A stretch of 50,972 nt of DNA, taken from an uncultured Roseateles sp. (GTDB taxonomy: Bacteria > Pseudomonadota > Gammaproteobacteria > Burkholderiales > Burkholderiaceae). Positions 36,128 through 44,322 of this stretch are shown here, in pieces (within the stretch, counting starts at the first letter, position 1; each line of letters starts with the position of its first letter). The notes beneath the pieces were generated by a model. The model saw only the letters and a program-made list of their open reading frames with translations, was not told the origin of the DNA and ran no database searches. Location of the stretch: positions 1 through 50,972 of the forward strand of contig CAMPJJ010000031.1 in assembly GCA_946886855.1 (NCBI GenBank), read 5' to 3'. Both the position numbers and the translations under genes were made by a program.

Positions 36128-38104
36128 TCAGCGCGGGTTCTGGAACACCACCCGCTCCGCCAGTTCCCGCGGCGCGCCCACGGTCCGGCGCTGGATGTGG
36201 TCCAGCACCTGGCCGGCACGCTCGCACGTGATGGGCGCGGGACCGGCATTGCCGTCGGTCCACAGCTTGGAGAACGCCCCCGAGGCCGTCGCGCCGACGG
36301 TCCGCGTCACGACTTCCAGTTCCAGCGGCGTCGGCTGCGGCGCGCGGGCGCGCGTGGGCAGGGTTTCGCCCGCGGCGTCGGTCAGCCAGAGGGCTTCCAG
36401 CGCCATGGCATCCTCCGGCAGCAGCCGGCGCGGCACGGGCGAGCCGGACAGCCAGGACTGGCAGGTCTCGGCCCCCAAGGTCTGCGCGGCGGTCAGTTGC
36501 GCGCGCAGCACCTGCAGGTAGCGGCGGCGCAGGTCGCGCGAGCCGTTCAGCAGCATCTCCCGCACATTGGGCGCCAGCACGCCTTGCGCCGCGATCTGCG
36601 CCCCGGCGGCGGCCTGCTCCGAGCCCGCCAGCGCCATGTGCGCGGCGCGCATGCGGCCGGCGGCCTCGTCGATCAGGCCGGGGAAGCGCTGGTCGAGCCG
36701 GAACCAGGCGTCGCTGGCGCGCAGCGCGTTGACGTAGTCGCTCAGCGGGGCGTACTGGCCGGGCCGGTCGCCCTCGGGCAGCGCGACATCCAGCGTCTTC
36801 GGAGGCGCCTGGATCAGCGAGTGGCGCACCAGCTCCACCGCCGGCGGGTACCACATCGTCCGTGACGGCGTGCTCAGCGTCTTCTGGATGAATTCCTCCG
36901 GCAGCGCCATGCGGCGGTAGGTGCGCGCGAGGTCCTGGTTGGCGATCTCGTCGAAGGCCGGGTTGAAGGTGCCGCTGGTGGCGCGGTGGAAGCCGAGCTG
37001 CGCGCCGGGCATCAGCTGGCGCTTGTTGCCGGCCAGGAAGACCAGCGTGCAGGCGCTCTCGCAGTTGCCGATGGCCCGCGTGCCGACGCCGCGCTGGCGG
37101 ATCAGCTGGACCATGCGTTCGGCTTCGGTCACGCGGCCGCCGGGCGAGGCGACTTCCAGCAGCCGCACCGCCGGGGAGGCTTCGAGCAGGCTGCCCAGGC
37201 GACCGGCGTCGCCGGCGCCGATGGGACCGTTGAGCTGCATCGTGCGGCCGTCGCCGCTGACGACCAGGCGCACGTTGCCGATCGGATCGATGCCGCGGGC
37301 CAGCTTCCACAGCTCAGGCAGTTCCCCGAAGACGCCGAAGGCCAGCGAGAACGCGATCTGCAGGAAGGACAGCAGCAGGGACAGGCGCGCCAACCCGGAG
37401 ATCAGGTAGGACCCGCCGGCGTCGACGTAGCCGCGGACCGATCGCCAGGTGCCGACGGCACTCCAGATCTCGACGGTGATCAGCAGCGGCCAGACGATCA
37501 GCAGCGCGATGGCGACGCCCTGCAGGCCGTCGCTCTTGGTGGCGAGCCAGGCGACCAGGCCCTGCACGCCGGCGGCGAGGGGCCAGGTCAGGAGGACGTG
37601 GTTGATCCAGAAGCTCTGGGCCAGGCTCTGTTCGCCGCGCCAGTGGCTGGCGATGTAGCCGATGAGCAGGCCTTCGCCGTCGGCCGGCGCGGGCCGGCTG
37701 CGTTCGACGGCGGTGCGGGACAGGCGGTCATGCCAGGTGCGGCCGTCGGCGTCGACGCGGGCCCACAGGAAGCCGGCGAACAGCGGAATCGCCGAGATCA
37801 GGTAACCGACCCAGCGGATCAGCGCCTGCACCGGCGACGGACGTCCGCCGCTGCGCGCATCGACGACCTTAAGGCCGGCGACGAGCTTGCCGGGCGTGGC
37901 GCCCTGCCAGCTCCAGAACACGACGCAGACGATCAGCGGCAAAAGCCAGTTGATGGCGAGGGTCCCGGGGCGCAGGTCGCTCCACTTCGACACCGGGTCG
38001 CCGTACACGGCCCACATCAACAAGGTGCTCGCGGCGATCATCAATGCGCCGTCGATGAGCATGGCCAGGGCGCGGGGCGCCAGGCCGACGGATTGGTTCG
38101 ACAT
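36128..38104 (-). CDS. RDD domain membrane protein fused to a ClpP-like serine protease domain
   Basis: 658 residues. Residues 1-130 are an RDD domain (APRALAMLIDGALM with its conserved Arg and Asp, then GATPGKLVAGLKVVDARSG and WHDRLS). Four or so further transmembrane segments lie between 165 and 270. From about 275 a ClpP/crotonase fold follows: GPIGAGDAGRLGSLLEASP, EVASPGGRVTEAERM, IGNCESACTLVFLAGNKRQLMPGAQLGFHR, in which Ser350 and His373 are the likely catalytic residues. The C-terminal 200 residues are helical. The protease domain should face the periplasm, as in predicted periplasmic proteases of COG3904 type. Purine-rich GAGAAGAGG precedes the ATG. Confidence 0.82.
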   Translation of the reverse strand: MSNQSVGLAPRALAMLIDGALMIAASTLLMWAVYGDPVSKWSDLRPGTLAINWLLPLIVCVVFWSWQGATPGKLVAGLKVVDARSGGRPSPVQALIRWVGYLISAIPLFAGFLWARVDADGRTWHDRLSRTAVERSRPAPADGEGLLIGYIASHWRGEQSLAQSFWINHVLLTWPLAAGVQGLVAWLATKSDGLQGVAIALLIVWPLLITVEIWSAVGTWRSVRGYVDAGGSYLISGLARLSLLLSFLQIAFSLAFGVFGELPELWKLARGIDPIGNVRLVVSGDGRTMQLNGPIGAGDAGRLGSLLEASPAVRLLEVASPGGRVTEAERMVQLIRQRGVGTRAIGNCESACTLVFLAGNKRQLMPGAQLGFHRATSGTFNPAFDEIANQDLARTYRRMALPEEFIQKTLSTPSRTMWYPPAVELVRHSLIQAPPKTLDVALPEGDRPGQYAPLSDYVNALRASDAWFRLDQRFPGLIDEAAGRMRAAHMALAGSEQAAAGAQIAAQGVLAPNVREMLLNGSRDLRRRYLQVLRAQLTAAQTLGAETCQSWLSGSPVPRRLLPEDAMALEALWLTDAAGETLPTRARAPQPTPLELEVVTRTVGATASGAFSKLWTDGNAGPAPITCERAGQVLDHIQRRTVGAPRELAERVVFQNPR

Positions 38105-38166
38105 CCTCTTCTCTCCCTCTTGGGCCGGAAGTGTAAAGAGGGCGTGTACCGCGCCGCGCGTCGGTT

Positions 38167-38718
38167 CTAAGACAGCGACGGCGCTGTATTGATTCCGTCA
38201 CAGGCGACCGGGTGGGCCTCCCCCTTTGGGAGGAGAGCTCGTCGTTGGCGTCGGAGCGGCGAGCCTCCCAACATCGCGATCGCTGAGATGGGTCGCACGA
38301 TGGGAATGAACCTGAATCGGCCCAGCTTCAGCAGATGAGCATCGCCGGTGATGATCAGATGGGCCTGCCCGGCGAATGCCGTCGCCAGAACGACATCGTC
38401 ATCAGGATCGTCGTGCACCGTGGGCGGGATGTTCGCCGGGGTCACCAGTGTCACCTTCCGGGCGTAGTCCGCTACGAGGTCGTCCGCGCTGCTGGATTTC
38501 GACAACAACCGCTTCGAGAACTTGCGGCGGCCGACGATGTCTCTCAGCTCTGCCAACAACGCCGAGCTGCAGACGATCTGGATACGAAGGGGGCCATGGC
38601 AAGTGAGTGCGATCAGGCGCGCCGTGGCGCCCTCCCACATGAGACCTGAGGCCACGACGTTCGTATCAAGCACGAGCCGCACTGCGTTTTGCTGCTCGCC
38701 TGTCTGCTCGGACCGCAT
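38167..38718 (-). CDS. PIN-family toxin component (COG1569 type)
   Basis: 183 residues. The PIN core reads RLVLDTNVVASGLMW, SSALLAELRDIVGRRKF and VHDDPDDDVVLATAFAGQAHLIITGDAHLLKL, giving all the acidic active-site residues. This is the putative toxin-antitoxin PIN group with HDDPDDD. The last 30 residues are basic and unlike the family. The ATG at 38718 is preceded by AGGTGG; a GTG at 38682 is an alternative. The gene overlaps the 3' end of its antitoxin gene by 53 bases. Confidence 0.85.
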   Translation of the reverse strand: MRSEQTGEQQNAVRLVLDTNVVASGLMWEGATARLIALTCHGPLRIQIVCSSALLAELRDIVGRRKFSKRLLSKSSSADDLVADYARKVTLVTPANIPPTVHDDPDDDVVLATAFAGQAHLIITGDAHLLKLGRFRFIPIVRPISAIAMLGGSPLRRQRRALLPKGEAHPVACDGINTAPSLS

Positions 38719-38905
38719 CGACTTCCACCTGAATCTCTTGCATGACCAGTTCTTCGAGCGCTTCCTCTTCCCTCAAGAACGCTTGGAGCTCCTCGATGTG
38801 GAGTTGTCTGCGAAGCATGGACTCAATGCGGTCTGGAGCGAGCAGCCCGGCGCGCGCTGCTTCGCGGGCGAGCAGCGCTGGCAGTTGGATTTCGATGGCG
38901 GTCAT
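38666..38905 (-). CDS. Probable antitoxin partner of the PIN toxin
   Basis: 79 residues. MTAIEIQLPALLAREAARAGLLAPDRIESMLRRQL is the N-terminal pattern of small antitoxins in this PIN group (sheet then helix), and the C-terminal half is a charged helix rich in Glu and Arg that ends RADRRAAKRSAARA. AAGGA precedes the ATG at 38905 by eight bases. The frame is open further upstream but the extra residues are not family-like. It is upstream of, and overlaps, the toxin gene. Confidence 0.78.
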   Translation of the reverse strand: MTAIEIQLPALLAREAARAGLLAPDRIESMLRRQLHIEELQAFLREEEALEELVMQEIQVEVDAVRADRRAAKRSAARA

Positions 38906-39058
38906 GGGAGGCGTCCTTTTCTCGTTGCCCTGCCAATGGGCGGGCCGATGGACCATCGTCTCCAAGACGGGCGTGCGATTCAATGACTCGTCTTCGTGCA
39001 AGACCGACCTGAACTTGCGACCTTGTCGGGCGGGCGCGACGGCGCCCGCCATCCGGGC

Positions 39059-39583
39059 TCAGTCATCCCACAGGAAGCGCCGATCCGGATAGACCACGCT
39101 CTGCGAGGTGCGCACCACCACGCCGTTCTTGAAGTGGACGTTGAAGCGCAGCAGGTAGCCGCTCATCTCTGGCGGAATATTCCAGTCCCAGACGTCCTCC
39201 TCACTGAGCCGGAAGAAGATGCGCTTGCGCTCCTGGCCGAGCATCCGCGTGACCTGGTCGGTCGTCAGGCCCGGCACGATGCGGGCGCGGTTGGCCGCGG
39301 ACAGCGCGTCCGTCGTGCCGACGAGGCGGTCCTGCGCATCCAGGCGGACCATGTAGCAGGTCTGCCCGAAGGGCTGCGTGGCGTATTCCAGCGTACGGCC
39401 GCCGTCGGCCTCCGGCCAGACGCGCGTCGGCGTGCCGTAATACTGCTGCACGTCGGCGCTGGTCGTCACGCCGGTCCTCATCCGTTCGTCCTTCACCGGC
39501 GTCGCGCAGCCGCTGAGGGCGATGGTCGCCACCACCGCCGCCGTCGTGGCGCACAGGGGGCCCAGGCTCGTCCAATTGCGCAT
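39059..39583 (-). CDS. BamE/SmpA-like lipoprotein
   Basis: 174 residues. Lipoprotein signal with lipobox IALSGC (mature Cys about residue 27), so it should be anchored in the envelope. The mature part MRTGVTTSADVQQYYGTPTRVWPEADGGRTLEYATQPFGQTCYMVRLDAQDRL, followed by a second similar repeat VPGLTTDQVTRMLGQERK, has the alpha-alpha-beta-beta-beta pattern of SmpA/OmlA (BamE) domains. AGGAG six bases before 39583 fixes the start. Exact role unknown. Divergent from the next exported-protein gene across 63 bases. Confidence 0.8.
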   Translation of the reverse strand: MRNWTSLGPLCATTAAVVATIALSGCATPVKDERMRTGVTTSADVQQYYGTPTRVWPEADGGRTLEYATQPFGQTCYMVRLDAQDRLVGTTDALSAANRARIVPGLTTDQVTRMLGQERKRIFFRLSEEDVWDWNIPPEMSGYLLRFNVHFKNGVVVRTSQSVVYPDRRFLWDD

Positions 39584-39646
39584 CGTTGTCTCCTGCAAGG
39601 CGGAGCGGACATTCTGCGGCGATCAGGGCAGCGCACAATCCGCGCC

Positions 39647-40267
39647 ATGTCGAGATCGCACATCCGGAAGGCGCTTGAGCGCGCCGCCCTCGTCGCCTTC
39701 GCCGTGGCCGCATGGCCGTCGCAGGCGCAGGCGCAGACGCCAGCGTCCGCTCCGACGCCCGCGCCAGCCTCCGTGGCAAGCGGCGCGCCGTGCGTGCTGC
39801 TGTTCGGCCAGGGCCGCAACTTCGATGCGGGCCAGCCCGCCGCCAACCGCCGCTGGGATGAGGCCAACAGCGCCTTCAACCTCGCGGCGCGCGAGCCGCT
39901 GGTGGCTGCGGGACTGCCGGTGATCAACATGGTGCTGCCCGTGTCCGCGACCGATGTGCCGCGCAATCTGCAGGGCTTGCTGGCGGAAGTGCAACGGCGC
40001 GGCTGCACGCGGGTGCTGGAGACGGCCGTGTTCGCGGACTCGGCGCAGGGACTGCTGATCGCGCGGCTGCGCGTCTATCCGGTGTTCGGGATGCTCGGGC
40101 CGCAGGCGGCCGGCAGTCAGCCCAGGATCGGGGGCGTGGCCTACACGCAGCAGAAGGAGTACGCGCTCGACGCGCGCGTGATGGACCGGGTGAACCCGTC
40201 CCTGCTGGGACGGGTCATGGCGGAGGAGGCTCTCCCGAGTCTCTCGCCGGGGGCCGGACGGCCCTGA
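39647..40267 (+). CDS. Exported protein of unknown function
   Basis: 206 residues. Signal peptide with cleavage near QAQAQT (about residue 28), then a Pro/Ala-rich spacer and a compact alpha/beta region: VLLFGQGRNFDAGQPAANRRWDEANSAFNLAAREPLVAAGLPVINMVLP. Two cysteines (GAPCVLL and RRGCTRVL). No family recognised. The frame is open for 650 bases upstream but this is antisense to the lipoprotein and antitoxin genes. Convergent with the small gene at 40272. Confidence 0.72.
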   Translation: MSRSHIRKALERAALVAFAVAAWPSQAQAQTPASAPTPAPASVASGAPCVLLFGQGRNFDAGQPAANRRWDEANSAFNLAAREPLVAAGLPVINMVLPVSATDVPRNLQGLLAEVQRRGCTRVLETAVFADSAQGLLIARLRVYPVFGMLGPQAAGSQPRIGGVAYTQQKEYALDARVMDRVNPSLLGRVMAEEALPSLSPGAGRP

Positions 40268-40271
40268 GGAC

Positions 40272-40655
40272 TCAGCAGGTCGGCTGGTCGTTGATGACCT
40301 GCGGGTCGCTGCTGGGATACAGGTTCTCCACGACGCCGGGCGTCGAGAACAGGAGCACGACACCCTTGGTGATCGTGTTCGCCGGCATGACGAAGCTGAC
40401 TGAGTTCTCGTCATTGGCCGGCGCGAAATTGCTGGCGTTCATGCCGGGCGTGGAACCGATGGTCTTGAACGTCGCGCCGATCAACAACAGTTCCGTGTTC
40501 TCACCCTGCGTGAAGACGCATTCACCGGCATTGACCGGAATGTGCAATTCCGATCCCAGGATCGGATCGGAGCCGTCATAGTTCAGTGAATAGGTGCAAT
40601 CGGCGAAATTGCCGTCGGCACTGATCTTCCCGTCGACATAGATGGTGTAAGCCAT
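40272..40655 (-). CDS. Small protein of unknown function at the end of the kinase operon
   Basis: 127 residues. No signal peptide or membrane segment; MAYTIYVDGKISADGNFADCTYSLNYDGSDPIL suggests a beta-rich fold with three cysteines (FADC, GECV, PTC at the terminus). AAGGAG eight bases before the ATG gives strong initiation. It follows the Ser/Thr kinase gene on the same strand after 27 bases, so it is likely an output or partner of the kinase-sigma module. No family recognised. Confidence 0.75.
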   Translation of the reverse strand: MAYTIYVDGKISADGNFADCTYSLNYDGSDPILGSELHIPVNAGECVFTQGENTELLLIGATFKTIGSTPGMNASNFAPANDENSVSFVMPANTITKGVVLLFSTPGVVENLYPSSDPQVINDQPTC

Positions 40656-40682
40656 GATTTTTCTCCTTGAGCAGTTTGATTG

Positions 40683-43394
40683 TCAGGGAGAAGGATCGTT
40701 GGATTGACTCATTGCCAGCCATTCGGCCGCACGCCGGACGTCGTCTCGACTTCCTCTCCCCAGGCAGGATTGAGCCTCAACCCAGCCCTGCGTGATCTGG
40801 AGATGAACGCCTATTGCCGTGGGCATCTTCATTGTGATGTCATCGATCTCCCGGCAAGCGGCCATCGGCACGGGCAGCGCGTGACGCCGAGCCATGGCGA
40901 TCATTCGACGGCGCGTGTCGACATAGAAGAGGACGAATCGAATGTCCGATGCGCGCGAAGACAAGAGCGTCGATTGCGCGTCCGCCGTCTCCTGGAGGAT
41001 CCGGATGCCTGTCGCCGCGTCGCCGTCCGCCGCCTGTGTGCGTGCGGCAATGACCGACCACCTTCCCCAGAGATCCACGATCCGGGACTTGTTCGTTTCG
41101 GGTCTCGACTTCGCGAAATCGTCCATCTGGGCCTTCAGCGCCGCGGTCTGCTCCATGCGCGCGACCCGATTCAATTGCGGCCATTCGAAATCGAGCGCGG
41201 TCGCCTCACTGAGCAACAGGTTCAGCCACCACTGGACGTTCGAAGCGTCCTGTCCGTGCAGCTTGCGCAGGAGCTCCACCGACGTGCGCGCCTCGGCGAC
41301 CGACTCCTTGGCGCGACCGAGCTTGATCAGCGCCTCGGATCGCCAGCGTCGCATGACGGCTTCCCGATAGGACCACCCGCCGTCGTTGGGCGCACTGCTG
41401 CGGACTTCCGCGATCAATGCGGCGCCCTCGGAGAACATGGCTTCAGCGGAGCGGGCGTCGCCGCGCCACAGCGTCACGCTGCCCAGCCAGCTGAGGCTGT
41501 CCGCCAGGTCCATCTTGGCGGCGTTGTCGGCCTCGCCGGTCGTGACCCGAGCGCGCTTGAGGTCGATCGAGCGCTGGAAGAAGTCAGTGGCGCCGCGCAG
41601 GTCGGCGCTGTCGAGTCGGGCCGTCCCCAAGCTGTTGTAGGCGTAGGAGAGCTCGACCAGCGCCTCGCGGTTCTTCGGCTGCGCGTCGACCCATGCCTGG
41701 ATGGCGTCGCGGTAGGCCAGCCAGGCCTGCGTCGCCTTGTCGAGTTCCCGGGAGTAGTAATGGACGTGCCCGACCCAGAACGCAGCGGCGCCTTGCGCCT
41801 TGCGCCATTCGGCGGTGAGGGCGTCCGAGGGCGGCTGCCCTTCCAGCAGCTTGCGGGCGGCCACCAGCGGCTCCAGCGCCTCCTTCAGGTTGCGCTTGGA
41901 GACGCGGACCTCGCCGATGACGGTGAGCGCCTTGGCGCGTTGCAGCCGTTCCATCGGCGTGGCGTCCTGGTCCTGCGCCAGGTAGCTCAGCGCCTTGCTG
42001 CCTACGCTGTCGAGCAGCTCCAGCCGGCCGACCGGCCGCAGCTTGTCGGCGAACTCGCCCAGCATGTAGCTGAGCAGGTCCTCGGCCTGTTGCCGCCGTT
42101 CCTGCGCCTGATGCTCCGCCCGTTCCGCGCGCCTGGCCTGCAGCACGCTGACGCCGGTCAGCGACACCATCGCCAGCACGGCCACGCTGCTGGCCGCCAC
42201 GCTCCACCGATGCCGCCGCACGAAACGGCCCAGCACGTAGAACCGGGTGTCGGGTCTTGCCGTGATCGGTTCATGCGCCAGCCAGTGCCGCAGGTCGACG
42301 GCCATCGATTCGGCGTTGGCGTAGCGCTCGGACGGCTTCTTCTTCAGCGCCTTGCCGACGATCGTGTCCAGGTCGCCGCGCAGCAGCTTGGCCTGGCGCG
42401 CGATGACGGGGTCGAGCTGGTCGCGCGCCACGTCCGACAGCCGCTTGGGCACGAGCTCCACGACCGCGCGCAGCCGGTCCAGGTGGGTCTGCGTGTCGTC
42501 CGCCGTCGGATGTCGTCCGCCGAGCATCTGGTAGAGCAGCACGCCCAGCGCGTAGACGTCGGTCGCCGTCGTGACGTCGGCTTGCTGGACCTGCTCCGGC
42601 GCCGCGTACTGCGGCGTGAAGGCGCTGCCGGCGCGCTGCGTGAGTTCGGTCGCCGCGCCCGACAGCGTGGCGTCGTCGAGCAGCTTGGCGATGCCGAAGT
42701 CCAGCAGCTTCACCTGGCCGTCGTGTGTGACCAGGATGTTGCTGGGCTTGAGGTCGCGGTGCAGGATCAGCCGCGAATGCGCATGCGCGACCGCCGCCAG
42801 CACGTCGAGGAAGAGCTGGATGCGCGACTCGACGTCCAGCGCGTTGATCTGGCAGTAGCGGTCGATCGGCAGGCCGTCGACGTACTCCAGCACCAGGTAG
42901 GGCTGGTGCCCGTTGTGCACGCCCGCGTCCAGCAGCCGCGCGATGTGGGGATGCGAGAGCCGCGCGAGGATCTGGCCCTCGCGCTCGAAGCGACCGCTGT
43001 CGCCCTTGCCGAACAGGCCGGACTTCAGGAACTTGACCGCGACCTGGCCTTCGAAACGGCCGTCGGCCCGGCTCGCGAGCCACACCGCGCCCATGCCGCC
43101 CTGGCCGAGCTCACGCTCCAGCTCGTAGGGACCGAGCGACTCGCCGCTGAAATCGAGCGGCGGCAGCGCCGAGGGGACCGGCCCCTGCAGCGACTCGGCG
43201 GCGGGCTGCTCGAGGAACCGGTCCTCGTTCAGCGCCTCGTCGCGCGCGAGCAGCGCCTCGAGGTGTTCGGCCATGGCGAGGTCCCCGGCGCGGATCTCCG
43301 CCAGGCGGCGCGCGCGCGCGTCCCCCTCCAGGTCCAGGAGTTCGTCGAGCAGGGGACTCAGCGCGATCCAGCGCTGTTTATCGAGTGCGTCCAT
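40683..43394 (-). CDS. Transmembrane serine/threonine protein kinase with TPR-like C-terminal region
   Basis: 903 residues. An N-terminal stretch of 85 residues (LSPLLDELLDLEGDARARRLAEIRAGD, typical of kinases paired with ECF sigma factors) precedes the kinase domain: Gly loop LGQGGMGAVW, Lys121, catalytic HRDLKPSN with Asp214, DFG 232-234, and APE near residue 267. Near 398-419 is one transmembrane helix, and the remaining 480 residues are helical repeats with TPR-like pattern, on the periplasmic side. All catalytic residues are present. It lies between the sigma factor gene and a small unknown gene on the same strand. Confidence 0.93.
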   Translation of the reverse strand: MDALDKQRWIALSPLLDELLDLEGDARARRLAEIRAGDLAMAEHLEALLARDEALNEDRFLEQPAAESLQGPVPSALPPLDFSGESLGPYELERELGQGGMGAVWLASRADGRFEGQVAVKFLKSGLFGKGDSGRFEREGQILARLSHPHIARLLDAGVHNGHQPYLVLEYVDGLPIDRYCQINALDVESRIQLFLDVLAAVAHAHSRLILHRDLKPSNILVTHDGQVKLLDFGIAKLLDDATLSGAATELTQRAGSAFTPQYAAPEQVQQADVTTATDVYALGVLLYQMLGGRHPTADDTQTHLDRLRAVVELVPKRLSDVARDQLDPVIARQAKLLRGDLDTIVGKALKKKPSERYANAESMAVDLRHWLAHEPITARPDTRFYVLGRFVRRHRWSVAASSVAVLAMVSLTGVSVLQARRAERAEHQAQERRQQAEDLLSYMLGEFADKLRPVGRLELLDSVGSKALSYLAQDQDATPMERLQRAKALTVIGEVRVSKRNLKEALEPLVAARKLLEGQPPSDALTAEWRKAQGAAAFWVGHVHYYSRELDKATQAWLAYRDAIQAWVDAQPKNREALVELSYAYNSLGTARLDSADLRGATDFFQRSIDLKRARVTTGEADNAAKMDLADSLSWLGSVTLWRGDARSAEAMFSEGAALIAEVRSSAPNDGGWSYREAVMRRWRSEALIKLGRAKESVAEARTSVELLRKLHGQDASNVQWWLNLLLSEATALDFEWPQLNRVARMEQTAALKAQMDDFAKSRPETNKSRIVDLWGRWSVIAARTQAADGDAATGIRILQETADAQSTLLSSRASDIRFVLFYVDTRRRMIAMARRHALPVPMAACREIDDITMKMPTAIGVHLQITQGWVEAQSCLGRGSRDDVRRAAEWLAMSQSNDPSP

Positions 43395-43461
43395 CGGGCG
43401 GGCGTCGGGTATCGATGAGGACGAGGTGAGGACGAAGGCCGCGGCGCCGACCCGGCGGGGG

Positions 43462-44015
43462 TCAGTCCTTGAGGCTCATCGAAAGCAGGATTCTCGCCTT
43501 CTGCCAGTCCCGCTGGACAGTCCGTTCGGTGACGCCGAGGGCTTCCGCGATTTCCTGCTCAAGCAGCCCGCCGAAGTAGCGCATCTCGACCACCTGCGCC
43601 AGCCGCGGATCGATGGTCGACAACTCCTCCAGCGCCTCGTGCACGCGCAGGATGTGGTCGTCGGATTGGGGCGTGCCTTCCACGACGGCGGTGTTCAGCG
43701 TCAGGTCGGGCTGGGCGCCGCCGCGGCGCTCGGCCTGGCGCGCGCGCACCAGGTCGATGACCACGTGGCGCATCGTCCGCGCCGCGTAGGCCAGGAGTGG
43801 CGGCGGTCCGGGAAGGTCTGCCCCTGCGAACCGGCGAGCCGGAGCCAGGCCTCGTGCACCAGCGCCGTCGTGTCCAGCAGGGTCAGGTCTCCTGCCTGGC
43901 GGATGCGTTGGCGCGCCAGACGCTGAAGGTCGCCATACAGCTGCGCCACCACCTGGTCGGCGGCGGCCCGGTCGCCCTGACCGGCGTCTTGCAGCAGTTC
44001 GGTGATGTCCTTCAT
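43462..44015 (-). pseudogene. ECF-like RNA polymerase sigma factor, interrupted by an apparent 1-base deletion
   Basis: The N-terminal half (from ATG 44015: MKDITELLQDAGQGDRAAADQVVAQLYGDLQRLARQRI, then DTTALVHEAWLRL, sigma region 2) and the C-terminal half (YAARTMRHVVIDLVRARQAERR, then RYFGGLLEQEIAEALGVTERTVQRDWQKAR, sigma region 4) are in different frames. They join at 43793-43797, where CACTCCTGG would be CACTTCCTGG in an intact gene (missing T on the minus strand). Intact, it would be about 184 residues. Sigma factors of this type (ECF43-like) are linked to Ser/Thr kinases and activated by phosphorylation. Either a real loss of function or a sequencing error; no slippery site is seen. Confidence 0.8.
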
Positions 44016-44322
44016 GGGGCGGAACTCTAGCGGCCTCGTATGACCTTGTTACAGAGCTCGGTGCGACGGATGGCGCGAACAACCCGCTCCCGGCGTCAAT
44101 TCGAGGGTTTCCACTGAGAAGATTTTTGTGAGCGGATGTCGGGATCCTTGTCGGGGATCCGTTTTAGATAGATGAGGACACGGCTTGGTCAATGTGGCAA
44201 GGGAGGCCGGCATGGATCGGGCTGCTTCAGCGGGCCGTGTCCTCACCCCGAATCATTCGCACCTGCGGGCAGCCGATCACGGCGCGCGGGCGTGATCCGT
44301 CTTCCGCCTGGAGCAGTTGCGC
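44016..44322. other. Intergenic region of 307 bases between sigma factor and GGDEF-like gene
   Basis: No credible gene. It contains the paired GGATCC repeats (44143-44160) and the long inverted repeat described separately. Promoters for both divergent genes should lie here, but no convincing -35/-10 pair was found. Confidence 0.6.
44174..44244. ncRNA. Long inverted repeat; possible structured RNA
   Basis: GAGGACACGGC (44174-44184) and GCCGTGTCCTC (44234-44244) are perfect 11-base arms. The 49-base interior contains GCTG-CTT-CAGC (44221-44231) and a possible TGGC/GCCG hairpin (44195-44209), which would make a branched structure. Strand is unknown. It matches no riboswitch consensus known to me; a terminator or protein site is also possible. 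Confidence 0.35.

Noticed and set aside
40680..43418. 912-codon plus-strand open frame opposite the kinase
   Set aside because: Arg/Gln/Val-rich shadow with no domain; kinase motifs are intact on the minus strand.
43780..43810. Programmed ribosomal frameshift in the sigma factor
   Set aside because: No slippery heptamer or strong downstream structure; a single missing base explains the break.
44174..44244. Cyclic di-GMP riboswitch before the GGDEF-like gene
   Set aside because: The conserved GEMM core sequences are absent.
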